Both the position numbers and the translations under genes were made by a program. From Bifidobacterium criceti (GTDB taxonomy: Bacteria > Actinomycetota > Actinomycetes > Actinomycetales > Bifidobacteriaceae): 64,000 nucleotides of DNA. Of the stretch, positions 38,593-46,711 are shown piece by piece. How positions within the stretch are numbered: the first letter of the stretch is position 1; each line of letters opens with the position of its first letter. A model generated the notes under the pieces. That model searched no databases and was not told the DNA's origin. It saw only the letters and a program-made list of their open reading frames with translations. The stretch spans positions 1 to 64,000 of the forward strand of contig NZ_MVOH01000001.1 of NCBI RefSeq assembly GCF_002286935.1. Direction: 5' to 3'.

Positions 38593-39294
38593 TTAGCCCT
38601 GCCTGTTCAGTTTCCTTGCATACAGCCAAGCTATCTTACGCTCGTTGGGGTAACTGAGCACGTCGTCCAGATCGGCGAAGTCCACCCAGATGGCGTCTTC
38701 GGCCTCGTGGTCCGGGTCCCCTTCCACGGTCAGTTCGCCGCCGACCTGGCGTAATGCGAAATGGTGGACGAGTTTGTGGACGCGTTGGCTGGTTCCGGTA
38801 AACCAATAGTCTATCGTGGCGATGGAATCGACGACTTCGCCGAGGATGCCGGTTTCCTCGTGCACTTCGCGCACGGCCGTCTGTTGGGGTGTCTCGCCTT
38901 TTTCGATATGCCCCTTCGGCAGGCACCATTCGAGGTGGCCGCTGCGTGAATGGCGCGCGATGATCGCGACGCGGCCGCGCGTGTCGAAGACGAGGCCGCC
39001 GGCCGAGTATTCGCGTACGATCGGCAGTTCCTGTGCGTCGAGTGACGCGAACGTCGTGGGGCGGTCGCTGGTGCGGCGGCGCGGCATGATCGCGGGCGTC
39101 GGCGTGGCCGCCGCGTTCGGTGTGCGCGGTGCGTCCTGTGTGCCTGATGCGTGTGAGGTGCCTGGTTCGCGCATCGTGATGCGCAGTGTTTCCGACTGCG
39201 ACGTGTACATGAGCTCGTCCGGTGCGAGCGGTCCGCGGGCATGGTTCGCCGCAGCGTTGGCAAGCATGCGTGCAACGTCTGCGGGTGTCGTCAT
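38593..39294 (-). CDS. NUDIX hydrolase (MutT4-like)
   Basis: The 233-aa protein has an ~100-residue variable N-terminus and a NUDIX domain (about 105-225). The NUDIX box reads GHIEKGETPQQTAVREVHEETG, split here as GHIEKGETPQQ and REVHEETG, with all catalytic Glu present. AAGGTGG six bases before the ATG at 39294 sets the start. It heads the operon NUDIX-DUF6049-murJ and is divergent from pcnA, matching mycobacterial mutT4-Rv3909-mviN. Substrate not determined. Confidence 0.9.
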   Translation of the reverse strand: MTTPADVARMLANAAANHARGPLAPDELMYTSQSETLRITMREPGTSHASGTQDAPRTPNAAATPTPAIMPRRRTSDRPTTFASLDAQELPIVREYSAGGLVFDTRGRVAIIARHSRSGHLEWCLPKGHIEKGETPQQTAVREVHEETGILGEVVDSIATIDYWFTGTSQRVHKLVHHFALRQVGGELTVEGDPDHEAEDAIWVDFADLDDVLSYPNERKIAWLYARKLNRQG

Positions 39295-39424
39295 ACAGTC
39301 CACCTTACTCATGTTTTGCCGCCGGTGGGGTACGGGTATGCTTGAAGGGCAGAACGCGCCGGCGGAAACTCCGATGGAAGGCGCCGTCTGCGCCGAGCAC
39401 GACCATTGGCCGGAAAGGGAGCTT

Positions 39425-40858
39425 GTGAACTTCGAAGTGTGGCCGGAAGCCATTGAATTGGGAGAGATGTTCGCCGACGCGGGATACGAGCTCGCGCTTG
39501 TCGGGGGGCCCGTGCGCGACCTGCTGCTGCACCGTCCGTCGCATGACCTTGATTTCTGCACGTCGGCGCGTCCCGAGGAGTTCGAACCGATCCTCAAACG
39601 TTGGGGGCATGACGGGTTCTGGGACATGGGCCGCAAATTCGGCACGCTCGGCGCGTTGCGCCGGCGTTCCGACGGCACCGAGGTCAAGGTCGAGGTCACG
39701 ACCTACCGCTCGGACGTGTACGATCCGCAGTCACGCAAGCCTGAGGTCAGCTATGGTGATTCGCTTGAAGGTGACTTGTCGCGCCGTGATTTCACCGTCA
39801 ACGCGATGGCGTTGCGTGTGCCGGACCTCATGTTCGTCGACCCCTTTGGTGGCGCGAACGACCTGCAGCGCAAGGTGCTGCGCACGCCCGTCGACCCACG
39901 CCAGTCGTTCGACGACGATCCGTTGCGCATGATGCGCGCCGTGCGTTTCGTCGCGCAGCTCGGCTTTTCGATCGAACCGGAGACGGCCGAGGCGATCGTG
40001 GACATGGGTGGCCGTCTTGACATCGTCTCCGCGGAACGTGTGCGCGACGAACTCGTGAAACTGTTGTTGTCGGACCGTCCGCGCGCGGGCGTCGAGGCGT
40101 TCGTCGATTCCGGCCTTGCCGACGTTGTGTTCCCCGAGATCCCCGCGCTCCAGCTGGAGATCGACGAACACCACCGCCACAAGGACGTCTTCGAACATAC
40201 GATGATCGTCATCGACCGCGCGGTCGCGCTCGAAACGGGTCCTGACGGTCCTGTGCCCGGACCTGACCTCGTCCTGCGCCTCGCCGCGCTCATGCATGAC
40301 ATCGGCAAGCCGAAGACGCGCAGGTTCGAGGCGGGTGGCAAGGTCAGCTTCCACCACCATGACGCCGTCGGCGCGAAACTCACGCGCAAGCGCCTCAAGG
40401 CGCTGCGCTTCGACCATCACATCGTCGACGACGTGAGCGACCTCGTCGACCTGCATCTGCGGTTCCACGGCTACGTCGACGAACCGTGGACGGATGCGGC
40501 CGTCCGCCGCTATGTCAAGGACGCGGGCCCGCTCTACGAACGCCTCAACCGGCTCACGCGCGCCGACGCGACGACGCAGAACCGCCGCAAGGCGCTTGTG
40601 TTCAGCTCGGCGATGGACGAGATGGAGGAGCGTGTGCGCACGCTCAAGGAACAGGAGGACCTCAAGGCGATCCGCCCGGACCTCAACGGCGACGAGATCA
40701 TCGCCGAACTCGGCATCGAACCGGGACCCGAAGTCGGTGTCGCGTACCGCCATATGCTCGACTACCGCCTCGACCACGGACCGGTCGACCATGACACCGC
40801 CGTCGCCGAACTGCACCGTTGGTACGACGAGCGCAACGCGCGGCAGACGTCTGCATAG
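39425..40858 (+). CDS. pcnA: CCA tRNA nucleotidyltransferase
   Basis: The 477-aa protein (from GTG 39425) has the nucleotidyltransferase site LVGGPVRDLLLHRPSHDLDF with the DxD (DLDF), the RRDFTVNAMAL block and an HD domain (HHRHKDVFEHT, LMHDIGKPKTR near 290). It adds CCA to tRNAs, needed because the tRNA genes here lack CCA. AAAGGGAG ends 4-5 nt before the GTG; an ATG at 39338 would add 29 residues but overlaps a TATGCT -10 candidate (39337-39342). It converges with the LytR_C gene. Confidence 0.93.
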   Translation: MNFEVWPEAIELGEMFADAGYELALVGGPVRDLLLHRPSHDLDFCTSARPEEFEPILKRWGHDGFWDMGRKFGTLGALRRRSDGTEVKVEVTTYRSDVYDPQSRKPEVSYGDSLEGDLSRRDFTVNAMALRVPDLMFVDPFGGANDLQRKVLRTPVDPRQSFDDDPLRMMRAVRFVAQLGFSIEPETAEAIVDMGGRLDIVSAERVRDELVKLLLSDRPRAGVEAFVDSGLADVVFPEIPALQLEIDEHHRHKDVFEHTMIVIDRAVALETGPDGPVPGPDLVLRLAALMHDIGKPKTRRFEAGGKVSFHHHDAVGAKLTRKRLKALRFDHHIVDDVSDLVDLHLRFHGYVDEPWTDAAVRRYVKDAGPLYERLNRLTRADATTQNRRKALVFSSAMDEMEERVRTLKEQEDLKAIRPDLNGDEIIAELGIEPGPEVGVAYRHMLDYRLDHGPVDHDTAVAELHRWYDERNARQTSA

Positions 40859-40874
40859 ATCCGTATGGCGGCGC

Positions 40875-41501
40875 TCAGCCGACCTTCGTATGTTCGGGGG
40901 ACTTCGGCAGCGACGTCAGTTTGTCGGGTGCCTTGCAGCCTTCGGTGTTCGGGATGTCGGAACCGGTCTTCGGCACATCCTCGGTCGGGACGAGATCCTT
41001 GAACGTCGCACCGAGGACGACATCGACGAGCTTGTCGTCACGGTCGTCCATGACCATCTGCGCGTCGCTGAAATTGCTCGCGAGCGTATACGCCTGCGCG
41101 ATCGCGTTCCTACCGAAGATGATCTGTGTGCGTTCGACTTTCGAACTGTCGTAGTTGTCGACGCCCTGGACGACGAATTCGCGGTTCTCGAGCGCTTCGG
41201 CGACGGCCTGCGCGAAACCGGAGAACTGGGTGCCATTGAGCACACGCACCGTCACCGAACGGTTGTCGACGTACTTCGGCGTCGAACCATCGGCTGCGGG
41301 AGAGACACACGGCGCGGTCCTGCCGTAGTTCGCCGATTCCTTCGTCTGCGCGGTCTCACCGAGGCCACCCACATGGAAGAACACGAGCAACGACACGACG
41401 AGCGCGACGGCGAGCACGACGCCGACGATGCCGAATACGATCGACTGACGCTTGCGTACGTATGCTTTGCGGGCCTCGCGCGCCCCGTTGTTCTGTGCCA
41501 T
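40875..41501 (-). CDS. LytR_C-domain membrane protein
   Basis: The 208-aa protein has a basic N-terminus, one helix (about residues 20-45, IVFGIVGVVLAVALVVSLLVFF) and an extracytoplasmic LytR_C domain (about 85-180: VTVRVLNGTQFSGFAQAVAEAL, FVVQGVDNY, IIFGRN). LytR_C is the C-terminal module of some LytR-CpsA-Psr ligases that attach polymers to the wall; here it stands alone. ATG 41501 is preferred because AAGG lies 6 nt before it. Confidence 0.88.
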   Translation of the reverse strand: MAQNNGAREARKAYVRKRQSIVFGIVGVVLAVALVVSLLVFFHVGGLGETAQTKESANYGRTAPCVSPAADGSTPKYVDNRSVTVRVLNGTQFSGFAQAVAEALENREFVVQGVDNYDSSKVERTQIIFGRNAIAQAYTLASNFSDAQMVMDDRDDKLVDVVLGATFKDLVPTEDVPKTGSDIPNTEGCKAPDKLTSLPKSPEHTKVG

Positions 41502-41598
41502 ACCCATCCTTGTCCACGAGGTGTCTGCTGTCCCACCTTATCCCATTATGCTGACGCGTCAGCGGCGCCCGCGCGCACGTGCATATCCGCGCGCCACG

Positions 41599-42492
41599 TC
41601 AACGTCCGGACGTATCGATGATGGGTGTGACGGGCGCGTGCGCGACGAAGAGACGGTCGACGGCGTCCATGCGCGTCCACGCCTCTTCGACGGCGCGTGC
41701 GGTGGCGTCGTCGGGGACGAATGCGCATACCGACGGCCCCGATCCGGAAACGAACGCCTGCGTCGCGCCCGCGCCCTTCGCGAGCCCGATCGCGGCGCCC
41801 GAACGCGGGTGCAGCGACACGGCGGCCGCCTGCAGGTCGTTCGGTGCGCCATCGCCGCCGAGGACGTCGAACGCCGCATACACTTCCGGTGTGCTCAGTT
41901 GCGCGCGGTACGCGCCGACGAGCACGCGGCCGCTGTACCCGTCGGCGCGCAGTCGCGCGATGCGCTGATCGTCCGCGGGCACGGGGGTGACGACCTCGCC
42001 ATAGCCGCCGCCGTGCGCGTAGCCGCCGACAAGGCAGAACGGCATGTCGGCGCCGAGTGTCGCCGCGATCGGCGCAAGCCGTTCGAGCGGCCAATGGAGG
42101 TCCCACAGTTCGTTGAGCGCGAGCATCGTGCCCGCGGCGTCCGCGGAGCCGCCGCCGAGCCCCGCGCCGACCGGGATGCGCTTCTCGATCGTCACGGCGA
42201 CGTCCGGTTCGCGCCCGCACGCCTTCGCCATCGCGAACAATGCGAGCATCGCATGGTTGCGCAGCATGTCGCTGCTCGATGCGGCAAGGTCGCCGAGATA
42301 CTGCCCGGAGAGTTCCAGTGAGCAGCCTTCGCCCGCACGCCGCTGTTCGAGGGTGACCGTGTCATAGACGCCGACCGCGCAGTACATCGTGTCGAGCGCA
42401 TGGCGGCCGCCCCACTCCTCGTGTCGTGCGCCCACATGGAGCGTCAGATTCGTCTTTGCCGGGCAATCGACGCTCACGATCGTGCCGCTCAT
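41599..42492 (-). CDS. ispE: 4-diphosphocytidyl-2-C-methyl-D-erythritol kinase
   Basis: The 297-aa GHMP kinase phosphorylates CDP-methylerythritol in the MEP isoprenoid pathway. The N-terminus AKTNLTLHVG and the ATP loop PVGAGLGGGSADAAG near residue 108 are typical, and the C-terminal FVSGSGPSVCAF supplies the third GHMP motif. Its ATG overlaps the rsmA stop by 4 nt (ATGA), as in mycobacterial ksgA-ispE. Confidence 0.95.
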   Translation of the reverse strand: MSGTIVSVDCPAKTNLTLHVGARHEEWGGRHALDTMYCAVGVYDTVTLEQRRAGEGCSLELSGQYLGDLAASSSDMLRNHAMLALFAMAKACGREPDVAVTIEKRIPVGAGLGGGSADAAGTMLALNELWDLHWPLERLAPIAATLGADMPFCLVGGYAHGGGYGEVVTPVPADDQRIARLRADGYSGRVLVGAYRAQLSTPEVYAAFDVLGGDGAPNDLQAAAVSLHPRSGAAIGLAKGAGATQAFVSGSGPSVCAFVPDDATARAVEEAWTRMDAVDRLFVAHAPVTPIIDTSGR

Positions 42493-43394
42493 GCGCCGAG
42501 CTCCTTCGCCGCGTCGGCGATGCGCACGAATTCATCGACCGTGAGCGTCTCGCCACGGCGTGCCGCGTCGATGCCGGCCTTTTCGAACGTGCCTTCGGGC
42601 ACGACCTTCTTCAACGCCGCGTGCAACGTCTTGCGACGCTGGCCGAACGCGGCGTCGATGAGCGCGAACACGGCCGCGCGGTCCGCAGAAGCATGCGTCG
42701 CGGGACCTTCGTCTGGCGCATGGCGGTCGAAGCGCACAAGCGCCGAATCGACGTTCGGCGCGGGCCAGAACACGTTCCTGCCGATGGTGCCCGCCGGCTG
42801 CGCTGTGCCGTACCATGCGAGCTTCACGCTTGGCGTGCCGTAGATCTTCGACCCCGGCTGCGCCGAGAGACGGTCGGCAACCTCCTTCTGCACCATGACG
42901 AGGAACGAACCGAGGTTGTCGAACCGTTCAAGCAGCGTGAGCAGGATCGGCGTCGCGACGTTGTACGGGAGGTTCGCGACGAGTGTGAACGTCGCGTCGT
43001 CGCGGAAATCGGGAAGGTTCCCGGGTGTGAGTGTGAGCGCGTCCGCGCGCACGACGCGCAGGCGTGCGGCCGCGTCCGGCATGAACTCGGCTATCGTCTG
43101 CGGCAGGCGCTGCGCGACGGGAGAGTCGATCTCGACGGCCGTCATCCGCGCGCCCGTTTCGAGGATCGCGAGTGTGAGCGAACCGAGTCCAGGGCCCACT
43201 TCGAGCACATGGTCGTCGGCGCCAACGCCGGCCTCGCGCACGATGCGGCGTACGGTGCCGGGGTCGATGACGAAGTTCTGCCCGAATTTCTTCGTCGGGC
43301 TTATGCCGGCGTCGGCGGCGATCCGCCGGATGTCGGCGGCGCCGAGCAGATGGCCGCCCATGGTGGGCGTCGTGTGTGTGTCAAGTTCGCTCAT
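42489..43394 (-). CDS. rsmA: 16S rRNA (adenine1518/1519-N6) dimethyltransferase
   Basis: The 301-aa protein has the KsgA layout: KKFGQNFVIDPGTV, SAM motif VLEVGPGLGSLT near residue 55 and the NLPYNVATPILL catalytic motif near 130. It dimethylates two adenosines in helix 45 of 16S rRNA, a late assembly check. ATG 43394 (MSELDTHT) is chosen over 43451 because the upstream codons look non-coding. Downstream ispE overlaps; upstream is the RpfB-like gene. Confidence 0.96.
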   Translation of the reverse strand: MSELDTHTTPTMGGHLLGAADIRRIAADAGISPTKKFGQNFVIDPGTVRRIVREAGVGADDHVLEVGPGLGSLTLAILETGARMTAVEIDSPVAQRLPQTIAEFMPDAAARLRVVRADALTLTPGNLPDFRDDATFTLVANLPYNVATPILLTLLERFDNLGSFLVMVQKEVADRLSAQPGSKIYGTPSVKLAWYGTAQPAGTIGRNVFWPAPNVDSALVRFDRHAPDEGPATHASADRAAVFALIDAAFGQRRKTLHAALKKVVPEGTFEKAGIDAARRGETLTVDEFVRIADAAKELGA

Positions 43395-43500
43395 GCGGAT
43401 CTGTCGTCTTTCCTCGGTTGGTGAAGATGGTCCCGGTCCATCGGGATGCATCGGGACGAAGCGAGTATGCCGCGCGGGCCGGATGTGCCGCGCGTGGGTT

Positions 43501-45039
43501 TTAGTACCAGCCGACGCGTTCCGAATGCTCCCAGGCTTTCATCGGGGAGCCGTAGCATCCGGAGATGTAGCTCAGGCCCCAGTCGATCTGCACGGCGGCG
43601 TCGTGCTTCCAGTTCGAGCCGAATGCGGCCATTTTGTTGCCGGGAAGCGACTGCGGGATGCCGTAGGCGCCCGAATACGGGTTCTCGGCGTTCCAACGCC
43701 ATCCGGATTCGCGGTTCCACAGTTTGACGAGGTCGCTCCAGTTCTGCCCCGTCCAACCATATTGTGCGGCGGCGCCCGCGGCATACGCCTGCGCGGCTGC
43801 CGCTGATGGACGGCACAGACGACAGTTCTCGGCGGGTGCGCTTGGCTGCTGCGGCTGTTGCGTCGGTTGTTGCGTTGGTTTGGGTTGCTGGGTCGGCTGT
43901 TGCGTTGGTTTGGGCTGCTGCGTCGGTTGCTGGGTCGGCTTGGGCTGCTGCGTCGGCGTTTGTGTCGGCGTCTGCGTCGGTTCGGGCTCCTGCGTCGGCG
44001 TCTGCGTCGGTTCGGGTGCCTGCGTCGGTTCCGCGGTCGGTTCGTGCGTGGGCTCGTCCGACGGCCCATCGCTTGGCTGTTCGCCCGGCGTGTCGGCACC
44101 CGCGCCGGTGCCATCGTCCGCGCCGTCCTTCGTGCCATCGTCGTCGCCGCCGCCATTGCCGCCGTCGCCGTCCGAGGGGACTTCGACCTTCTCGGGACCG
44201 ACGGTGACGACCTCGTCGAGCGCTGCCTTCGTCACGACCTCGTCCGTCTTCGTCTTCGTCTCCGGTACGCCATCGACGTAGGTGACGCGGTACGTGATCT
44301 GCTTCTCGCCGTTTTCGCCGGCCATCGAGACGCGTGACGTGCCCGGCTCAAGCGAGTCGTCCTGCACGGTGCGCGTCGTATAGGGGATGACGACCGTCTG
44401 CGTTTCGTCGCCATAGGTCACGCGCTGCACGCGCAGGATCGTCTTGCTGTCTTCCTTCTGCACGCTCACACGGTCGTCCTTGCCGAGCGTGATGCCTTTC
44501 GCATCGAGGATCGACGCCGCCGGCAGCTTGCCGTTCGGCGCGACCGATGTCTTGCCGTCGGCGATCACGGTGACGGGGCCGTCCGTGTTGATGACCATGC
44601 CGCCGGTGAGTTGGTTGTAGACGTTCGTGATGTCGACGCGCACGCGCGACGCCGCGACTTCGTTCTGCTCGAAGAAATCGAGCAGTTGGTCGGCGCTTTC
44701 GGCGACCGTCCAGAACGGCATCTGCTGTCCGTCGATCGTGATCGTCGTCTGATACGCGCTTTTGACGGTGACGACGTCGTTATCGACGAGTGTGCCGTCG
44801 CCGGTGTTCTTGACGACGTCGTGTGTCTTGACGTCAACGTGCTGTTCGCGCAGCAGTCCGCTCACCGTCGTCGCGTACGTCGTCAGATACCGTGTGTCCC
44901 CGTTGACGTCAAGCGCGACCGATTTGCGCGCGGTGAGCGCGAACGTGAGGCATGACGCGAGCACGAGCGCGACGACGCATGTCATGACGCGGATGCGGCG
45001 CAATGTCACGGTTCGTTTCGGTGACCATCGCTTGGTCAT
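43501..45039 (-). CDS. RpfB-like cell-wall hydrolase (DUF348-G5-lysozyme fold)
   Basis: The 512-aa protein has a basic start and membrane/signal helix (residues 18-37), DUF348-type repeats (about 40-230), a G5 domain (about 230-300, TVVIPYTTRTVQDDSLEPGTS) and a Pro/Thr/Gln repeat linker. It ends with a lysozyme/transglycosylase-like domain (about 405-512: LVKLWNRESGW, NPYSGAYGIPQSLPG) with the likely catalytic Glu in NRESGW. The layout and the position next to rsmA-ispE match mycobacterial rpfB. AGGAAAAGGGG precedes the ATG and TACAAT lies at 45081-45076. Confidence 0.9.
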   Translation of the reverse strand: MTKRWSPKRTVTLRRIRVMTCVVALVLASCLTFALTARKSVALDVNGDTRYLTTYATTVSGLLREQHVDVKTHDVVKNTGDGTLVDNDVVTVKSAYQTTITIDGQQMPFWTVAESADQLLDFFEQNEVAASRVRVDITNVYNQLTGGMVINTDGPVTVIADGKTSVAPNGKLPAASILDAKGITLGKDDRVSVQKEDSKTILRVQRVTYGDETQTVVIPYTTRTVQDDSLEPGTSRVSMAGENGEKQITYRVTYVDGVPETKTKTDEVVTKAALDEVVTVGPEKVEVPSDGDGGNGGGDDDGTKDGADDGTGAGADTPGEQPSDGPSDEPTHEPTAEPTQAPEPTQTPTQEPEPTQTPTQTPTQQPKPTQQPTQQPKPTQQPTQQPKPTQQPTQQPQQPSAPAENCRLCRPSAAAAQAYAAGAAAQYGWTGQNWSDLVKLWNRESGWRWNAENPYSGAYGIPQSLPGNKMAAFGSNWKHDAAVQIDWGLSYISGCYGSPMKAWEHSERVGWY

Positions 45040-45403
45040 GGTTCCCCTTTTCCTGCACGGTGCTGTTCATGCACGATTGTACTGAGTCGAGCCGCCATTC
45101 GCGTCCGCGCTGTCCGCGGTGGTGTCCACGGATGCGTGCCGACGGCTTGGCCGGCGTAAAGGGAAGGCCCCAGAGGTGGACTCCGGGGCCTTTGTTAAGG
45201 AAGGGGTGGGGGCGAGAGAGAAGGGGATGTTCTCGCCCCCTGCAGGTGAAGCTGGTTGGGGGGATGCTTCACCCGCACCAGAGGGCTATGGTTGGGGGAG
45301 CCCTCTGGATTTTGCTTACTCGGGGGTAAGTGTTGCTTTGCTATGAGTTGAATCACCCATACCGGTTATGAGTATACGGATTCATCGCGCTCAATGCAAA
45401 TCG
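45040..45403. repeat. intergenic region with four tandem hairpins
   Basis: Within 364 non-coding bases four perfect or near-perfect stems follow each other: 45164-45192 (AAGGCCCC/GGGGCCTT), 45208-45240 (10 bp), 45245-45273 (8 bp) and 45278-45308 (CCAGAGGGCT/AGCCCTCTGG, then ATTTT). T-rich ends lie on the plus strand for the first and last. A TACAAT -10 for the RpfB-like gene is at 45076-45081. No ORF is convincing. Confidence 0.7.
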
Positions 45404-45477
45404 AGCCTCCTGTCGGGATCGAACCGACGACCTGCCGCTTACAAGGCGGCCGCTCTGGCCATCTGAGCTAAGGAGGC
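45404..45477 (-). tRNA. tRNA-Thr (TGT)
   Basis: The 74-nt cloverleaf on the minus strand has acceptor stem GCCTCCT/AGGAGGC, D stem GCTC/GAGC, anticodon stem GCCGC/GCGGC with loop CTTGTAA (anticodon TGT), T loop TTCGATC and discriminator T. CCA is not encoded. Confidence 0.97.
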
Positions 45478-45517
45478 GTTGCGCCTGCCGGGGCGTTGGA
45501 CGCACCGACCGTTGAAT

Positions 45518-45545
45518 AGCATAGCAGTTCATATGGAACGGTCAA
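45518..45545 (-). promoter_or_regulatory. tRNA-Thr promoter
   Basis: Read leftward, TTGACC (45545-45540) and TATGCT (45523-45518) are separated by 16 bases; the tRNA begins 40 bases further on. It is one of the best -35/-10 pairs in the window. Confidence 0.65.
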
Positions 45546-45622
45546 GGCGACAGTGCGCGTTGAGCCGGTTACACACGGTATCTTCACGTTTGACGGTGCC
45601 ATACCGGGTGCGTCACAGCGGC

Positions 45623-46591
45623 TTATGGAATGAGCGCTTTGCCGTCCGCGCCGATCGAAGGCAGGTCTCCCTTGACGCCGATGTCCGCGGGCTTGAGCCC
45701 AATCGCTTCGCACAGCGCATCGGTGAGCGAGTCCTTGCTCGTGACCTTCGCGTCATGGAGGTCCCAATACCGGCCGTTGATCGTCACCGTCGGCGTCGAC
45801 ATCGAACCCTTCGTCGAACCACTCGTGCTCCACAGCTCCTCACGTGTCGGCGTGTAGGTGTTGACGGCGTCGAGGTAGTCGTCGTACTGGCGTGTGATCG
45901 CCTTGTTCGCGACGTCCTTGTCGACGCCGGCGTCGACCGCGCGCTGCGCGATCTTCTCGTCGCTTATCGGCTCATACGCCGTTTCATCGGGCTGGAAGTC
46001 GGCCGCGTACAGATTGGACATGAACTTGAGCAGATGGTCCGGGTCCGGGTCATGGTCGGCGATGTACAGCGCGGCATTCGCCGTGCGTGTCGAATACTCG
46101 TCGGTCGAGAACCGGTCCATGAACGACATGAAGTGCAGGTCGAGGTTGATCTGCCCCGCGTCGGCCATCTTCACGAGGTCTTTGTCGAGGTTCTGGTTGA
46201 GACTGCCGCATCCCGGGCACATGAAGTCCATGTAGATGCCGATCGTCGGCACGTCCTTGACCGGTTTGTCATAGCCGTCGGCGGATATGAGGATGCCGCC
46301 CTCGTCATCGGCGACCGACGGTTTCGCCGGGGACGACGCGAGCGTGTCCTTCGCGCTCGTCGCATCCTCGCTCGACGTCGACGAGCTGTTGTTCGCCGAC
46401 GGATGGGTGCTGCGGTAGACGGCTACACCTGCGATGACGATGAGCACGACGAGCACGGCCGCGACAATCACGCCGATGATCGTCTGCTGCCTGCGTTCCT
46501 TCGCCGCTTGCGCCGCGCGCGCCTGCTGCTCTGCGGCTTCGGCTTGCCGGCGGCTTTCGCGGCCGCTCTTGGATGGGTTGGTACGGGCCAT
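45623..46591 (-). CDS. DsbA-like membrane-anchored thioredoxin-fold protein
   Basis: The 322-aa protein has a charged Ala/Gln-rich cytosolic start, one helix (about residues 38-62), a Ser-rich linker and a DsbA/thioredoxin-fold domain with active site MDFMCPGCG near residue 138 and a cis-Pro segment MSTPTVTING near 275. It probably forms or isomerises disulfides in secreted proteins. AGGAAAGGAAACC precedes the ATG at 46591; the frame opens to 46660. The two-cysteine ectodomain proteins at 3124 and 59107 are possible clients. Confidence 0.9.
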   Translation of the reverse strand: MARTNPSKSGRESRRQAEAAEQQARAAQAAKERRQQTIIGVIVAAVLVVLIVIAGVAVYRSTHPSANNSSSTSSEDATSAKDTLASSPAKPSVADDEGGILISADGYDKPVKDVPTIGIYMDFMCPGCGSLNQNLDKDLVKMADAGQINLDLHFMSFMDRFSTDEYSTRTANAALYIADHDPDPDHLLKFMSNLYAADFQPDETAYEPISDEKIAQRAVDAGVDKDVANKAITRQYDDYLDAVNTYTPTREELWSTSGSTKGSMSTPTVTINGRYWDLHDAKVTSKDSLTDALCEAIGLKPADIGVKGDLPSIGADGKALIP

Positions 46592-46711
46592 CGGTTTCCT
46601 TTCCTGTATCTGTCTTGAGTGTAGGCGTCCGCCAAGCCAAAATCCATCGTGCACGCGCATCCATCACGAACTGCCCACATGACCGGGCCGCAGGCCGTGG
46701 GATGGCACGCT

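Noticed and set aside
43840..44150. CRISPR or mobile repeat in the RpfB-like gene
   Set aside because: The repeats are in frame and encode a Pro/Thr/Gln linker.
45164..45308. CRISPR-like array
   Set aside because: The four stems differ in sequence and length; there are no repeated units with spacers and no cas genes.
45040..45403. c-di-AMP (ydaO) riboswitch before the RpfB-like gene
   Set aside because: Such switches precede rpf genes in some actinobacteria, but the -10 at 45076 leaves only about 30 nt of leader and the ydaO core sequences are not seen.
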